The translations under genes were made by a program, and so were the position numbers. A DNA stretch of 64,000 nucleotides from Varroa destructor. Lineage: Eukaryota; Arthropoda; Arachnida; Mesostigmata; Varroidae. The notes beneath the pieces were generated by a model, which worked only from the letters and a program-made list of their open reading frames with translations, was not told the origin of the DNA and did not search any database. The stretch's first letter is position 1, and every line of letters starts with the position of its first letter. Below, piece after piece: positions 1-13,068 of this stretch. The stretch covers positions 35,520,096 through 35,584,095 of the forward strand of contig NW_019211458.1 of assembly GCF_002443255.2 (NCBI RefSeq), in the 5' to 3' direction.

Positions 1-3000
1 GTAGGATAGGGAAAGTTGACCTTTATCACAGATGATGATCCGGAAAGAATATAATTTTGCCAATAATATTTATGGAAATGTAGACAGAATACATAGTTTT
101 CAGGGAAGATTATTTGGAATAAAGAAACTATAATATAACTCAATAGCATAATTAATTGATCGGCCTAATTGCATCTACTGAGCAGCTATAAATACCATTG
201 AAACAGCGAAAAAATACCATTGAAAATTATCAGCAATTACAATTTAGCGCGAAATTTCAGGTGAATGATTAACTGGACCATTGTTTTCTGCCAGCAAGCA
301 CAGTTGTTACTTATTACTATTTAACTTTACTGCAAGTTATTTCTTATGACGCACTCGTGAAGACTTGAAAGTAAAGGTGGCAAATTTTACTTCCAACAGG
401 ATAGAGCGCCCTCACCCTATGTAAGAGCATACTTTAATAGAAGTCTTAGGCAGATATGGAGTTGTTGCAGAGGAGGTTCTTCAGAGTATTCTGCCGATTG
501 TCTGAACCTGACGGCAATAGGACTTTTCTCGCACGATATACTTTGATGATAGGCCCTGCACCAGAGAACTGACTATAATTAAAAGATCTACAAACCGCAA
601 TTGAGCACGAGTGCACCGCAAGAATCAAACGTTCGTTAAAGTTTATGAATGATTCGTTATCACCGCTATACTGATGAGGACGATTCTAATTTTGAACGTC
701 TGCGATTCATCTAGATTTTTTTTCACAAAGAAAAATATAAATGGGTAGGGGAACCGAGATCATTTTTAGGACTATTAGAGTCAATTCTTTTGCTTCCTGC
801 TTCTCTTTTTCTAGGATTTCTTAAACACGCCATTGAGCGTTTGTATATGATTAAGTTTAAAAGCCCGTGGCTCAAAGCGCAGAGTCAAAAGTAGCTAATA
901 CACGCAGCGAAATAGTCCAATTCAACTTATAAATTCAGTCGACTCGATTTCTTTTCTGTTAGAAGACCAATACGGTAACGGGTGTTCTTATTCTATTATG
1001 CACACACGATTGAATCCCCTGCGCCCCCTTGTCGTTCACTCGTGTAGAACAACCATCGAATACTTCTCCAATCAGCCCTCCCTCCGCCCCTAGAATTCAT
1101 TATAAAAGTAAATTTCACAACAGTCACTATCACGCCGGTAGCAAACATATTTATAGCAGACGGGTGATAGTTTTAGATGCGATGAGAAATAGTCGGTTTT
1201 GTTGTTTCGCGCGTTTGCTTACTGCCTTTGTTCTGTTTGCCCCTTTCTTCTCGGCGTTGAGGACCTTACGCTGCTGTCACTCCTGTGCTGACTCTGGTCG
1301 GATTAGTTGAATAGCGAACGTGTCAGTGCCGGCCACTTGTCCATGAGGCAACGAAAAGCACGGGAAATGAAACAAAGATAATTATTACGACATAACGGAT
1401 CGGTGATGAAAAATATGAACGCAGACAAGTGAACGAGAATACTAAGTGAGTACCAACGCTACCTGTAAACGTAGCCCGTTCTTCAGTTCTTACCGTGACG
1501 TAAGGGTGGTGGAAACGTTGCTTACTTAAGTGCTATACATGCATCGATAACATCTTCCTCTTTTCATAACTACTAGAAGGCAGACTTTCAGAAGAAATTA
1601 GTTTATTTGTTAGCCGCAACGATGAACTCGACACAACTCTCTTAGTTTAACGTGTCCTCATTAACTTGTTCTTGTCCTCGTTAACTAAATATGGTTCTTG
1701 CCTCTACCTCAACGCCAAAGTAAGATAATCGTATATTTCGCTGTGCTTACTGATTCTAATAGAAACGTATCTGAGCTAAGCCAACTTCAACGGAGTCCCC
1801 GCTTAACTAAAGATTGCTCGATTACGTTTTGCTGAGTCTCATGCTTGTCTGGTAATATACTCGCAAAACTTAGCACTACGGTTCACGGATACCATTACGT
1901 ATTTGCAGCCTTGAGCTGATAGACGACTATCGGCCAGATGTTTTTCTCTTCGAGGAAGACTTGTCGCCGGTCAAGCAGTTACGAGCAACCTAATTCTTTC
2001 TTCTTGTCACTACCCAGCTTCTTTTCTCCATGGTAACGGAATGCTGATATATCAGCAGCTGTTTTGCACGGAGTGATGGTCTCTTCTTGCTGGCCTTCGG
2101 CTAAGACACTCAGGGACAACTACAACGCTTCGGTGTTCGCTGAAACACATGCCTTAATGAGCATAGTCAGACTTTATCCCCCGGAGGCGGCGTTCTATAA
2201 CGGCGAGCTCAAGTTGGGGGCATGTCGGCGTTCGAAACGAGTTGGCCAACATGGGCAAGTTACGACCGGCCGTTCGCCTTTGCTCCTCTATTTAGCCTTT
2301 TTTTCCGCTTTTCTGTCTTTTGGCAAAATAACTCATTACCCTTTAGCTTTCCCGAGAGAAAGGCATATCAGTTAACGTTTGCGATCCTGATTTCTTCTGC
2401 TTTTGCACAAAGAACGTCTGTTTCCTTTTGTACTTTTTGGTACAGCTTCGTCGTAAACGTCTACAGATGCAATTTATCATTGCGACAATGAGTCAGCTCC
2501 GTGTTAGAGTGTACCGCTGTCATTTCCGCAGCGTGTGTGGCTCGTAATGACAAAAGGACGGGCTACCGTTAAGTCCCATCGGTGTTTAGTACTCCGGTAC
2601 TGGAGACGTAACTGACATTCTCCCGGCCGTTGCCTATTTTTAATTCTAGCTTACTCCTTTCCAACTATTACTATTAGCCCACTCTCATCTACGCATGGCC
2701 ATTGAGGGCCTGAAGTGAAAACGGAAAAGGAAAGTCACTGGGAAAGAGACAAACACATCTAACAATAGCTGCCAAAGACTAAACTTAAACGGCGAGGGTC
2801 GGGGGCATTCGGCACAAGGAGCGGCTCATAGCCGCGGACACGCGGACGCAAGTGAACGAGTGCACGGAAAGATATGGGCGTAGGGGCCACGGAGGCACGT
2901 CAGTTTAACTGCATTAGGGTTTTTAGCGTGATTGGCCGTCCCTTACCTTCTTAAGGCTTAACAGGAGATTCGTCCACACAGCCTACGCAATGACATATCC

Positions 3001-4653
3001 ATACACAAACACTCATAACGAAACTCACGAGGCGTCTCATGAGCTTTAAATATTTGCAGCAGCGAGTTGCTATTTTTCTAATACGCACGGAAGTGCGCAA
3101 CACGGCATATACTAGAAGAAAATATATTGAATAGCATGAGGCGGATGGAAGTACGGAGACGATGAGCAGTGGTAAATTCAGTTTAGGCTATCAACGTCAG
3201 GGGCACGATATCGCCTGTCTCTACTCGAAGTGATCTCTACGTGGTAGTAACGTACACTCATATACAGAACCATATGCCACATATTTGATAATTTGTGTGG
3301 TCACTTAGCACATGCTTGTGGTATCCCGCGATTTTACCACGACTGCCAAGTGGAAGCTATTTATATTCTTTGCTGGCCCGCTAATGGGGACAATTCATAG
3401 TGCCTGCGAACCTGTACTATTATTCCGTAAATCAAGCGTGTTGTATCACCGTATGAGAGCATTTACATTGTAGCGTGAGTTTAAATCTGGACGTATCTAC
3501 GGCAAGTGGAATCGTTTGCGAGCCAATGTAATAGTTGGGTACTGTATACCTTTTCAGAAAATGAAAAATACGTATACAGTTACATTTGTTTATTTGTTGG
3601 TGAATGATAACCCTGGACCCCGGGGTAGGTACAAAATCTAATTTTTTTGGGGAGTGGGTCAAACGGTGAATAGTGAAGCCGATAAAATGATGTACGTCTT
3701 TGGAAAAATTTTACGTTTACCCCAATAAACAAATTGATATTCTTGACAACTTTTCATTTGGTTCTTGCTCCGGTCATCCAGCGCTCTTGATCGTAATCAT
3801 TATATTCAAAAACGGCAATTTTTTCTTGAATAAAACGACCAATATAGAAACAATTCGCCATTTCTCACAATTAGGCGAATATAAGCTATTAGCAAATCCC
3901 TTTAGAGCGGACAAACCCTGACCAAATCATTTCTAACTTCTTGTCCCATATCGACGGTCTATGTTTTTGCTTGCTTTTTGCGGCTTTTGAAAAACCTAAA
4001 AAGAAAAATAAGACAAGCTAGAAGATGCTTAGAAAGGTTTTGACGCTATGGTTCTAGAAGTGAATCAAAGATCCATGTTTGATATGCCTGGATTTTTGAT
4101 ACGGAAATTAACGGCCGTTCTGAAAAGGAGAATACCAATGGTCAATTGGGTCACCCAGATAAGCTCCCACAGCTGATCCTTTTGAGATTCTTTGTGCTCC
4201 CCCCTGCACCTCTCGGACCTTGGCCGCTTTGAGCACTTACATATTAGTGCCCAATTACTATTATAACCTATTTGTGGATTAAATAGGAAATATCTTGACA
4301 ATAGTTAGTAAGCGGCTTAGACACTAAAATTGAAGCTGTACTTGCCGTAAATAATGGTTATATTGTCTAAGCATGACTATGAAAAACAGCATTTCTAGCA
4401 CCAGTTAAGTATTTTGTCTTGTTTAGATACGGGCTTACGGATAACTCATAGGAGCCATTCTGACCTTAGATGTGCTGCAGTCTGTATATATATACATATA
4501 TGCAGGTATTGCAAAGATAACTTGACAAATGTACATTATATAACAAGTTGCCGGGCTATTGAAATGCTTCCGGAAGGAAAAGCAAAAGCGAGTGTTTGGG
4601 CGTTTCTTATTATATTATATACGTTAATCCAGCATAGAAGATCTAATTTGCAC

Positions 4654-4676
4654 TATATATATATATATATATATAT
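4654..4676. repeat. (TA)n microsatellite
   Basis: Uninterrupted TA dinucleotide run of about 23 bases in AT-rich non-coding DNA. Confidence 0.95.
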
Positions 4677-5457
4677 TGTGCGACATATGTTATATACATA
4701 AACAGCGTCACATAGTAATGTCGAAACAGTGTTAGTCAAATGTCCTGCCAAGGACTGCTTCCATAAGTCGATCCTTTTAGTATAATAAAAGTTCTCGTTA
4801 ATTTAACACTAATGTTTTAATAAATTCTCTTTTTAATGTCGAAGATTGTTTTCGGCATTATGTTACTCCTTCACGTTATTTTGCAGGAAGGAATCGGGAG
4901 AAGTCAATACAAGTCTTTGATGTTATCGCCACGTACCGAGGTAAACCAATATAAAAACATGGTTTGACAGATTCTTTTCCACGCTGTGTGGCAAGATGCC
5001 CCACCTCGTTAACACCAAAGGTTACCTGCACACAGCGTCGTCATTTTAGGCTGCAAAAAAAGATTGTACAATAGAGCTCATCACCTCCATCGTCATTTTC
5101 AAGGAAAGGCCCGATGACAGTTTCAGACCACAAACCGTACCAGAATTTCTTCTTCTAGAGTGGCTGCGTGTCGCTTGCACTTGGATTCTCTCCTAAATGA
5201 GTCCTAAATATGAGGATTGTGTTTATTAGTTCAGCAATTTTAATTAATTTAGGAAATCCGCAATAGACCATATTTCAAGCGCGGGTCTTTACGGAAAACG
5301 AACGCTATCCTAAAGTGTAACATTCCGTTATTACCTATCGCACACGCTAATGTGTTTACCACTAAGTAACCTACTATTCTTTGCGGGTTGGCAGGTTCAG
5401 GGCGTAAAAAGACGAATCGGTCGACAACTTACATAAGTTACCGACCAATTTCATCTG

Positions 5458-5475
5458 TATATATATATATATATA
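5458..5475. repeat. (TA)n microsatellite
   Basis: Uninterrupted TA run of about 18 bases. Confidence 0.95.
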
Positions 5476-6356
5476 CTCTTACAAAACTCAGTGTAAGGAT
5501 ATTTACTTTATTGTGCTATAGTAGAAGGCCGACAAGCATCGTGTGCTTTCGTTCGCCGGAACTCTCTCTATGCTCGGAGACTCATGCTGATATTGAGAGC
5601 AAGTACACGTGTACTCCGTAGCACAAAAATATTCATCTATAAGAGGAATATTTATATCTGCTGACCAGTTAACCAGCAACGTTGTTGCATTTAAAAACAG
5701 CACAGCCATAGGCGATATTAATGCCATTTGTTCCAAACATAACTAACCACTGTGTCTTTTATCAAAAACGACCTTGTAACCTTTAGTTGGGCTTAAAAGT
5801 AGACATACAAACTATGGCGATACTAAAAAAACAAGCAAGCAAAAAAAGAAAGGAAAAAGATATGTGACATTTACTGCGATCGTCCTGTAGCTTCTGGTGC
5901 TTTGGGATGCCACCGTGACTATCACATCCCTATTGCAACGTTTACTACCGCTTCTCGAGTGCCAACTAATTGTTGTTTAAGTGCCATACGAAGCCGAATA
6001 CGATCTCCACGGCTTGAGTCGTTGGTGTTCGCGTAATTGCTATCGTTGGCTTTTTTAGGGATGGAAATATTGCCCACTGCTGTTGCTTTTGGGGCTACTA
6101 AAGAGGCCAGGTGTAGTTGGCCCTGGCTTCTTGCTAACGGGCCTCAGCGGAGCAGGAACTATGTGTAAGGGTACGAAAGGCAGGACCGCTCTAGGCGAAG
6201 GTAAGGCATCGGAAAGAGGTCAAGGGGAATGGAAGTTGTCCCACAGGTTAAAGAGAGAAGTACTGTCCCTGTAGTACAGTTAGAGGAAGGGGCCAAAAGT
6301 TTGCTTCTGCATTTCTCCTGTGCGAGGTCATAGAAGAAGTGGAAGACGACAAACAA

Positions 6357-6370
6357 CAGCAGCAGCAGCA
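6357..6370. repeat. Short (CAG)n tract
   Basis: Four CAG units plus a partial unit inside the GC-rich island. On the + strand one frame reads it as a short glutamine run. Confidence 0.9.
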
Positions 6371-7170
6371 TTACCACCGCTGCCAAAAAGACGTCGCCGC
6401 CGTTTCTGTTGCTGTGACCCCTCACTGGAGTCGACAAAAGGCTGCTGTTAGCCAAGCGACTCACGGAACCATTACAGCGAAGCAAACAACTCGCCGACCT
6501 ACTTACCAACAGAGTGGTAGGCGGAGAAGAGATACCTCCACCGGCCTGTGGTGGTCTTTTACACCAAGATTCACAACTCGGTCGCCTAGCCGAGTTTCAA
6601 CCCACTCACTTACCCCTCCTCTTCCAACGAACCACAGCTCTCTCGAACCATCACGTCGGGCGGTGATAGCGGCAGGAGAGAGACTTTGCTCGCTGGCTGC
6701 TCACCCAATCGCCCGGTCGCTAGCAACGGAGTGCGGTAATGAGACGATTCGCGATGTTGACGGCGGCGGGACCGCCGCTGAGAAAGCTCATCGGAAGCAG
6801 TGAAGGCTGCTCCTGCAGTCGTGCAACTGTTCTAATTTCGTTCTGCAGATGGACGCTGACCTAACGGGAGTCCAAGCAAATGCCGCACGGTCAGATGGTA
6901 ACTGACTACTACCACTATTCGCTAAATACTCCCCTTTTCGCGCTTAATCAGCAATGAGAAGATGGCAGTCGTTAGGGCGTCACTAGCCAATGCCATCGCT
7001 GCTAGGTTGGCAGACACTCTCGAGCAACAGAGTGTTTCCAGGGCTACGCTGTATGGCGTATAGGCTCGAAGGAGTCAAGGCGGGATCCCGAGGGAATCAG
7101 GAATCACTTAGAGGAAAAAGACGGTTGGAGAGAGTACGCAAGACCAGAGGCTGGTTCACATGCCGCTGCT

Positions 7171-7211
7171 GCCACCGTTACTCTACCGTTACTTTCACCA
7201 GTAACGGTGGC
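7171..7211. repeat. 12-bp inverted repeat, 17-nt loop
   Basis: The arms GCCACCGTTACT (7171-7182) and AGTAACGGTGGC (7200-7211) are exact reverse complements around a 17-base loop. The loop carries a further copy of the core ACCGTTAC, so the left arm is partly duplicated. It lies in the GC-rich island. A regulatory dyad or RNA hairpin is possible but unproven. Confidence 0.85.
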
Positions 7212-10200
7212 TGGTTGCTGTTATCAGTTCAGGAGCGAGTCGAGACCGACAACAACAATGACGACCAGGAAGGCAGGCTGTAGCGCACAGACCAAACCAT
7301 TCTTCTGTCTGCCTTCCTGCATCCTGTCGACCAAGCAGCTACCTACCCTAGATACCCTAGCAGCAAAAGACCGGGATACAGGAAGAGCGAGTGAGCACGT
7401 CGGATACATCACCACAGAGCACCATGGCCTGCACATATTGTATCACGCACCACATCACCTACAATCCTATCAAGAAACCTCTCACCTCTTACTACTACCT
7501 CTCACCTAGTTCGACGTAGTGGTTCTCCTGTGGGAAGTTCTGAAAGGAAAGATCATTCTTTCATGACAGCGTCAAAGTTAGTTTGGCTGTAGTTCTCGTT
7601 GCTTTTTATGACGCTTTATATAAGGTATATGAAAACGTAAATATACGGTTTGTTTATAATATTCCCGTTTGATTTTAAGATGATCCTATTAAATTTAAAT
7701 AACTTCCAGTGATTCCCGATGCTAGTAACCACAACGACCTAACGGCAAAAAGCGATTGTAAGTATGAATTCATCGCAATATCTTCTGCGTATTGCCAGTA
7801 CTTCTACACCACTTTCCTTGTCAGGGGACCGACACTTGCTTAGCCGCATGGCGCTAAACTGATGTTAGGCCGGTATCGTGCATTCGGAAAAATGACAGCA
7901 CTCGTACAGTGGAGCCGCATAATAAACCACGGTTGTCAAAACAGCGTCCCTGTACGCCAGCGTACGGAACGCGAACCGATGATTGTGGATGTCTAAATGG
8001 CTTCGTGAAGTAATGGTACGCGCAGTGTAGCATCTGCTAACGACCAGTTTTGTGGACAATCCCATAAATGGCCTCGAAAGGTCACCCATCTTCTCACCTG
8101 GCTACGGCGAAACAAACAGCAAACAGCCGAAGCACATTATGCAAAGGAGCTACGGTTCGCAGCCGGCCGGCTTCCTGCTTTGCGTGCTTCTTGCTCGTAC
8201 ACAGATGTCTATGACAGGTATTCTTCTAGGCCTTACAGCCGTATCATAGTGCTTGCACGTCCTCTACGCCCGTTTCCTCCTCTCCTTCATTCATATTCTC
8301 ATCTACCTCCACAGAAGTACCAAGGTACAAACACATAGGCCAACTTCAACAGCACAAGCAGCTGGATAAGACGGGACGTTGCGAATGTGTGGCCATAATG
8401 GCACGAAAAACTGTGAGAAGCATTCATTGCTTGCAGCCATAGATTTGTTCTTTACTTCGAGGCAAATAGAGGCCTAGACATCCGTTTTGTTCGCATAGAA
8501 AGTATACAGATATAGACATTGTTAATGGGAAGCCTTCTTTTTCTTAATGCCCTCAAAGTATCTATATATAAGACACTACCCATTATGTAAATTCGCAGTC
8601 GAGAAAAATTCTCCGTAATAGAACGCGTCACCTGAAAGGCTGCATAGCTCTATTCTGCCCCCCGTCCGTCCACACCCCATCCCATCCCGAAGAGATCAGC
8701 ACAATGCTTCCAGTTGTTGAATCTACTACATACATTAACGGTAGCTAACAGGGCTTGTAGATCTGTGTCCTTTCTCCTGCTTGACGCAGTCACGACATAA
8801 TCAAGTAATGCATGCACGCACGCGGGTTCAAGATGTCGACTAGCATTTTCTCTGCCCGCGGCAGAGTAATTACGTTCTTCAGCAGCGTCAAGCTATACTG
8901 ATACAAGTACTGTTTTAGGCTATAGTAGCTTCTTACGTTTCCCTTCTGCAATCCTCAGTAGTCTATAGAGGAGAATCGTAAGGCAGCATAAAGTTATGGG
9001 CGACTCCTTATCGGGAACAGAGAATCCAGCAGGGCAGGCGGCACGAACAATACCGCTATTTGAGTGGATGACTGGGCATTTTTCGTCGAGACATCAGGTC
9101 TTTATGCACTTGTTGGTAACCAAATGCCAGGAGTACCAAGAGTTCGGTTGCTGTGTACTCTAACGGCTTCTTAATTTAATTGCCCTTAGGAAGCATAATT
9201 GACAGAAGTGAATATTTTGCGAATAAAAGATCGGGGGACGAACGTTTTTTACTTGAAAACCGTGACGGCTGTGGAACCTTATTGTCGAAAGGCCTTAGCG
9301 CAGCACACAGGCGATATGAAGGAAGGTTATCTATTTTTAGTAGACTTGTTTTTAGTTCATTATAAGCAGCGAGAATAATCTGTTCGTATTCAACGTTGAA
9401 AATCCTATTTCATGCGTTCTTCCCATAATTCATAGAGAAGGCGGCCTTACAGATAGTGCGAGAAACGATCATATGAGGCTATAAAAGGAATTTATAAATA
9501 CACGTTGAAGCGTCGTTTAAACATCAGTTAAAAACACCATACTCCGCAAATAATATTTGCAATCGGTGTATTTTTAAATTTGTGTTTTTAGAGAATCATA
9601 ATTGTTTCCCTCAGGCTATATGGTCATGTTTTGAATGAGGATCGAGTTAAGGACCCTTAGCTGTTAGTTAGGGCATGTGTTCGAAAAAATCCGAGCCCAT
9701 TAAGTACAATTTCGTTTTTCTAATTTTCCTTTGCCTTTAAACTCTGATCAGGCCTTAAGGATAAATGTGTAGAATGGATTAGTTCTATGTCCTGTAAACT
9801 CATAAGCAATCCCTATAACTGTTCTGATCGAATAAATAAACCTAGGCAAGTGGATTACAAGCGCGTTTTGTGTCACGGAGAAATACGCATCACAAATACT
9901 TTTTACTACGTTTGTGATTTGCAAGGCTTTCAGGGAGACAATCTGTAAACAATTGGTCCAATTCCTTTATCGTAAGTGATCGAATCCGACGAGCTGCCGT
10001 TGTCCAGATCCTTATAGTGACAAAGTAGCAAAGAGCGGACCTACAATGTACAGCTCACGCACTCACAACGCGGCAAACTATGGCTGTTTGTTATAAAATG
10101 CAAGGTATGAACATTATCCATCTCACTAAAAAAAAACACGGCCTTGTTTTAAATAAAACGTCTTTTCAAAAAAATTTTATCGCTATTCACCGAATCTCGT

Positions 10201-13032
10201 ACAGGGCGGCAATAAACTTTCGACCGATACGCGTCATAGTTTGCTTCTGCCGTCACAGCAAAGCATTGTGGCCTTAATGAGGCTGGTATTTTGCCACGCG
10301 ACGAATGAACAAAAACGTTTAATTATTTTATCAAAGGCGGAAAATGTCCGAGTGATTCATACATAGTGAACGTCCATACTTCCGTATCGGAATACCGAGC
10401 GAATTTTGTATCGTTTTTGTCAATACCGTCAACATTCGGATGGTCCAAATTTTTAGCGTTCGATCTGATTCTAGTTGACTTTAACAGACATCATTTGATG
10501 ACGGCCTACGTTCAGGCCAGCCAACCGGCCGTCCGTTTAAGCTGGGCTGTTACCGGCGACTAGCTAGGTGTAAGGGGCCGTTACCTTCTGTCTGCTAGTC
10601 AGCCATTCACCATTAAAACAGCCATATCAGCCAGGATATGAAAATCGTAAAATCACAAAGGAGGCCCTTGGTCGTTGTATCGTTACTGTGGTAGATTTAG
10701 TACCTTTCCGCTAAACTGTCTGCTTGGTTTGTTTTAACTTCGGCGTAGTTTGCTGTAATTTGTTGTTGTTATGTGTGTCATGCTCTACATTCGACAGATC
10801 GAGGGGGGTGCTTCGCACCCATCGTACTTTTGACAACGAGGCGATCCACAACAGAAAGCCTCGATCGCTTTCAATATATGCTGTTACGTGTGTACAAAAA
10901 ACAACAATGCTCGAATGGCCGCTATGAAAAAATAAAGTTTTATTTCTTCCACTGATCCACAGGTACACTGAGTAATGCTATTCGTAATGACGACGATTTC
11001 AACTATGTTTGTCAGTTTGTTTTTAGCTATCATCATCACGACAATCGTTCGATGTGATACACGAACGACAATTAGAATAGAAGCCATCAGACAGATTGGT
11101 ACAATGTACGCCGGCTGGCACAGCAGCAGCAGCATAGGGTTAGATCTATACATTGACCTTTATCGAAGCCCTGTACACTCTTCTATTCGTTGTTAAGCGT
11201 ATCAACAACACGATCGGCTCTGTATAGGTGGTCAGTGGCTTTGCATAGTACTTACAAAGCTCTAGCAGGCTATAGAGGTCTTAATCATACAAATAAATCG
11301 ACCCTGATATTCATTAACAGAAGGTAATAGCTATTACGCGTTTTGTTACGTGTGTGTGTGAACCGTGCGCTCTACTTATCGGCTTGAATAGGTAATATCT
11401 AATAGGCTTTAACTGGTAATGTTATATAGATATTTTTGTATAACAATGAAGATCGGTATAGGGATCAGAAGACGTTAGATATGGATTGAAGAACGTTCGC
11501 TTCTTCTAGACATTTAGAATTTTTGGACATTATCCTCGCACAGAAAAAGTTGGCTTTTCGAAACTTGATTATTTCTATATCAATATTGTTACACCGCATC
11601 ATTGTTTGCACTCGCTCTACACCAATGGAAATTTTATCAGGGTGTATTTTTTCCAGTAATTGTAAATATGTCTAAAATGGAGTAATTTTATTAAATGGCC
11701 GCGACCTAACAAACAATATGTGAACCAAAGTGTCCGTTCTCTTTGTCTGGCTTCAGTCATTAATAGGTATATGCAAATAGAAGCCAGCCTTTGGTTCTTT
11801 TCCCATGGGTCCTACTACGTCTGTTCGTCATTCGTGTCTCAAAAATAAAAGACTAATAGCAAATCTAAACGTCGATTTGCTTCATGAAACGGTCATCACG
11901 ACAGTCACTTTCAGTCACCAGTCTCCTGGTACCGACTACCACTGGCGCCCAACCTCGGTCACACTAAAACATTGACAGAATATGGCCGGTACTTCAGCTC
12001 GGTCAGTGTCAACAACCGCTAATATGTTTTTTTGAAAGTGTGGTCTTTCCCGGTATGCGGTTAATTATTAATATTATAGAGGCGCATATAGAAAAACCCC
12101 AAGGGGAAGTTAGCCGGCATGGGGACTGTTTGGCGGCTTTAGGATAAGACTTTTCCCGAGAAGGAAGGATAAATTGTCTGACCACAAGAAGACTTGGGCG
12201 ATGACAGGGGCAACTGACGTGAAAACTAGCTGAGATGTTTCCCGCGGGAAAATAAAATAGCTCGGAAATAGCTCTTACTGTTCAACATCTCCGCTAAAAA
12301 ACAGAAATGAAGCTGACTTTTTTTCTCCATCATTAGCTTAAATTCGTTCTTATTTTTTCTTTTCCATTTTTGGTTACTCTCCCAAGGGACGCCGCGATCT
12401 CTTCTTGCTCCTTGTTACCCTTTGATTCTAGAACAAGAACATCCTTCCTACTATATAGAAAGGCCTGATCTGACCTTGAAAATTGGAAGCTAATCGTTCC
12501 AGCTTTTATACTCGGACTAATTAACGTTTGTAGATCATACTTTCTTTGTAATCTTTGCGGAGGTAATTGGTATTTCAATATGCTTTCCGGTAAACTAAAA
12601 TGTAACTATTACCTTTCAGAACAACCCCAAGGCGGTACTTTACCCCAGTTTATAATACGTCTATTCTCGAATGTTTCATCTTAGCTTCCGTGATACGAAA
12701 AGCGTTCTGATGGTAAAAATAATCATCAATACTATAATAAGATCTTAACAAAAGAATAAGATAAAAATGTCTCGGAACTATTCGTGGGAGAATAATAAAT
12801 TATAAACAGAATATAAATATTTGAAGTATAGTTTAGATGACCTAAAGGAAATAGGTAGGTTCTGTAGGAGTTACGCGGTAACGTTGTGAAGTAGATCGCT
12901 CCATGCTATAGCGACTAATAATCAATGAAATGTTTAGGACCAAATACTTCGCTATAGTCCCGTTCACTCTCTAATGCACCGCTCTTCACGCAACGTTCAT
13001 AAAAATGGTGAAGCTTACTTCATAATCACCTC

Positions 13033-13068
13033 TAATAATATTACGGATCCATTAGTAATAATATTACG
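13033..13068. repeat. 13-bp direct repeat pair
   Basis: TAATAATATTACG occurs at 13033-13045 and again at 13056-13068. Each copy contains the small palindrome TAATATTA. The flanks show no larger element. Confidence 0.9.

Larger units (their letters stand above)
1..5990. other. No supported gene; AT-leaning non-coding DNA
   Basis: I see no exon with convincing splice sites and coding bias on either strand. Open frames of 60-100 codons occur (for example near 1.03-1.31 and 2.06-2.49 kb), but they lack family resemblance and overlap one another, as expected by chance. Short TA-rich microsatellites lie near 4.49, 4.65 and 5.46 kb. Confidence 0.5.
5991..7510. other. GC-rich island, possible promoter or 5' exon
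   Basis: This stretch is clearly richer in G+C and CpG than its surroundings and is open in several frames on both strands, including a 154-codon frame at 6339-6803 (+) that starts with a short Gln run. The translated text is Arg/Ser/Thr/Gln-rich and matches no family I know. The base composition, a (CAG)n tract at 6357-6370, a GC hairpin near 6760 and an inverted repeat at 7171-7211 suggest promoter or untranslated leader DNA. A donor-like AAG/GTAAGG sits near 6201 on the + strand. The overlapping frames are probably a by-product of composition. An unrecognised coding exon cannot be excluded. Confidence 0.35.

Noticed and set aside
6339..6803. 154-codon protein with Gln run
   Set aside because: Arg/Ser/Thr-rich translation of CpG-rich DNA with no family resemblance and a competing frame on the other strand.
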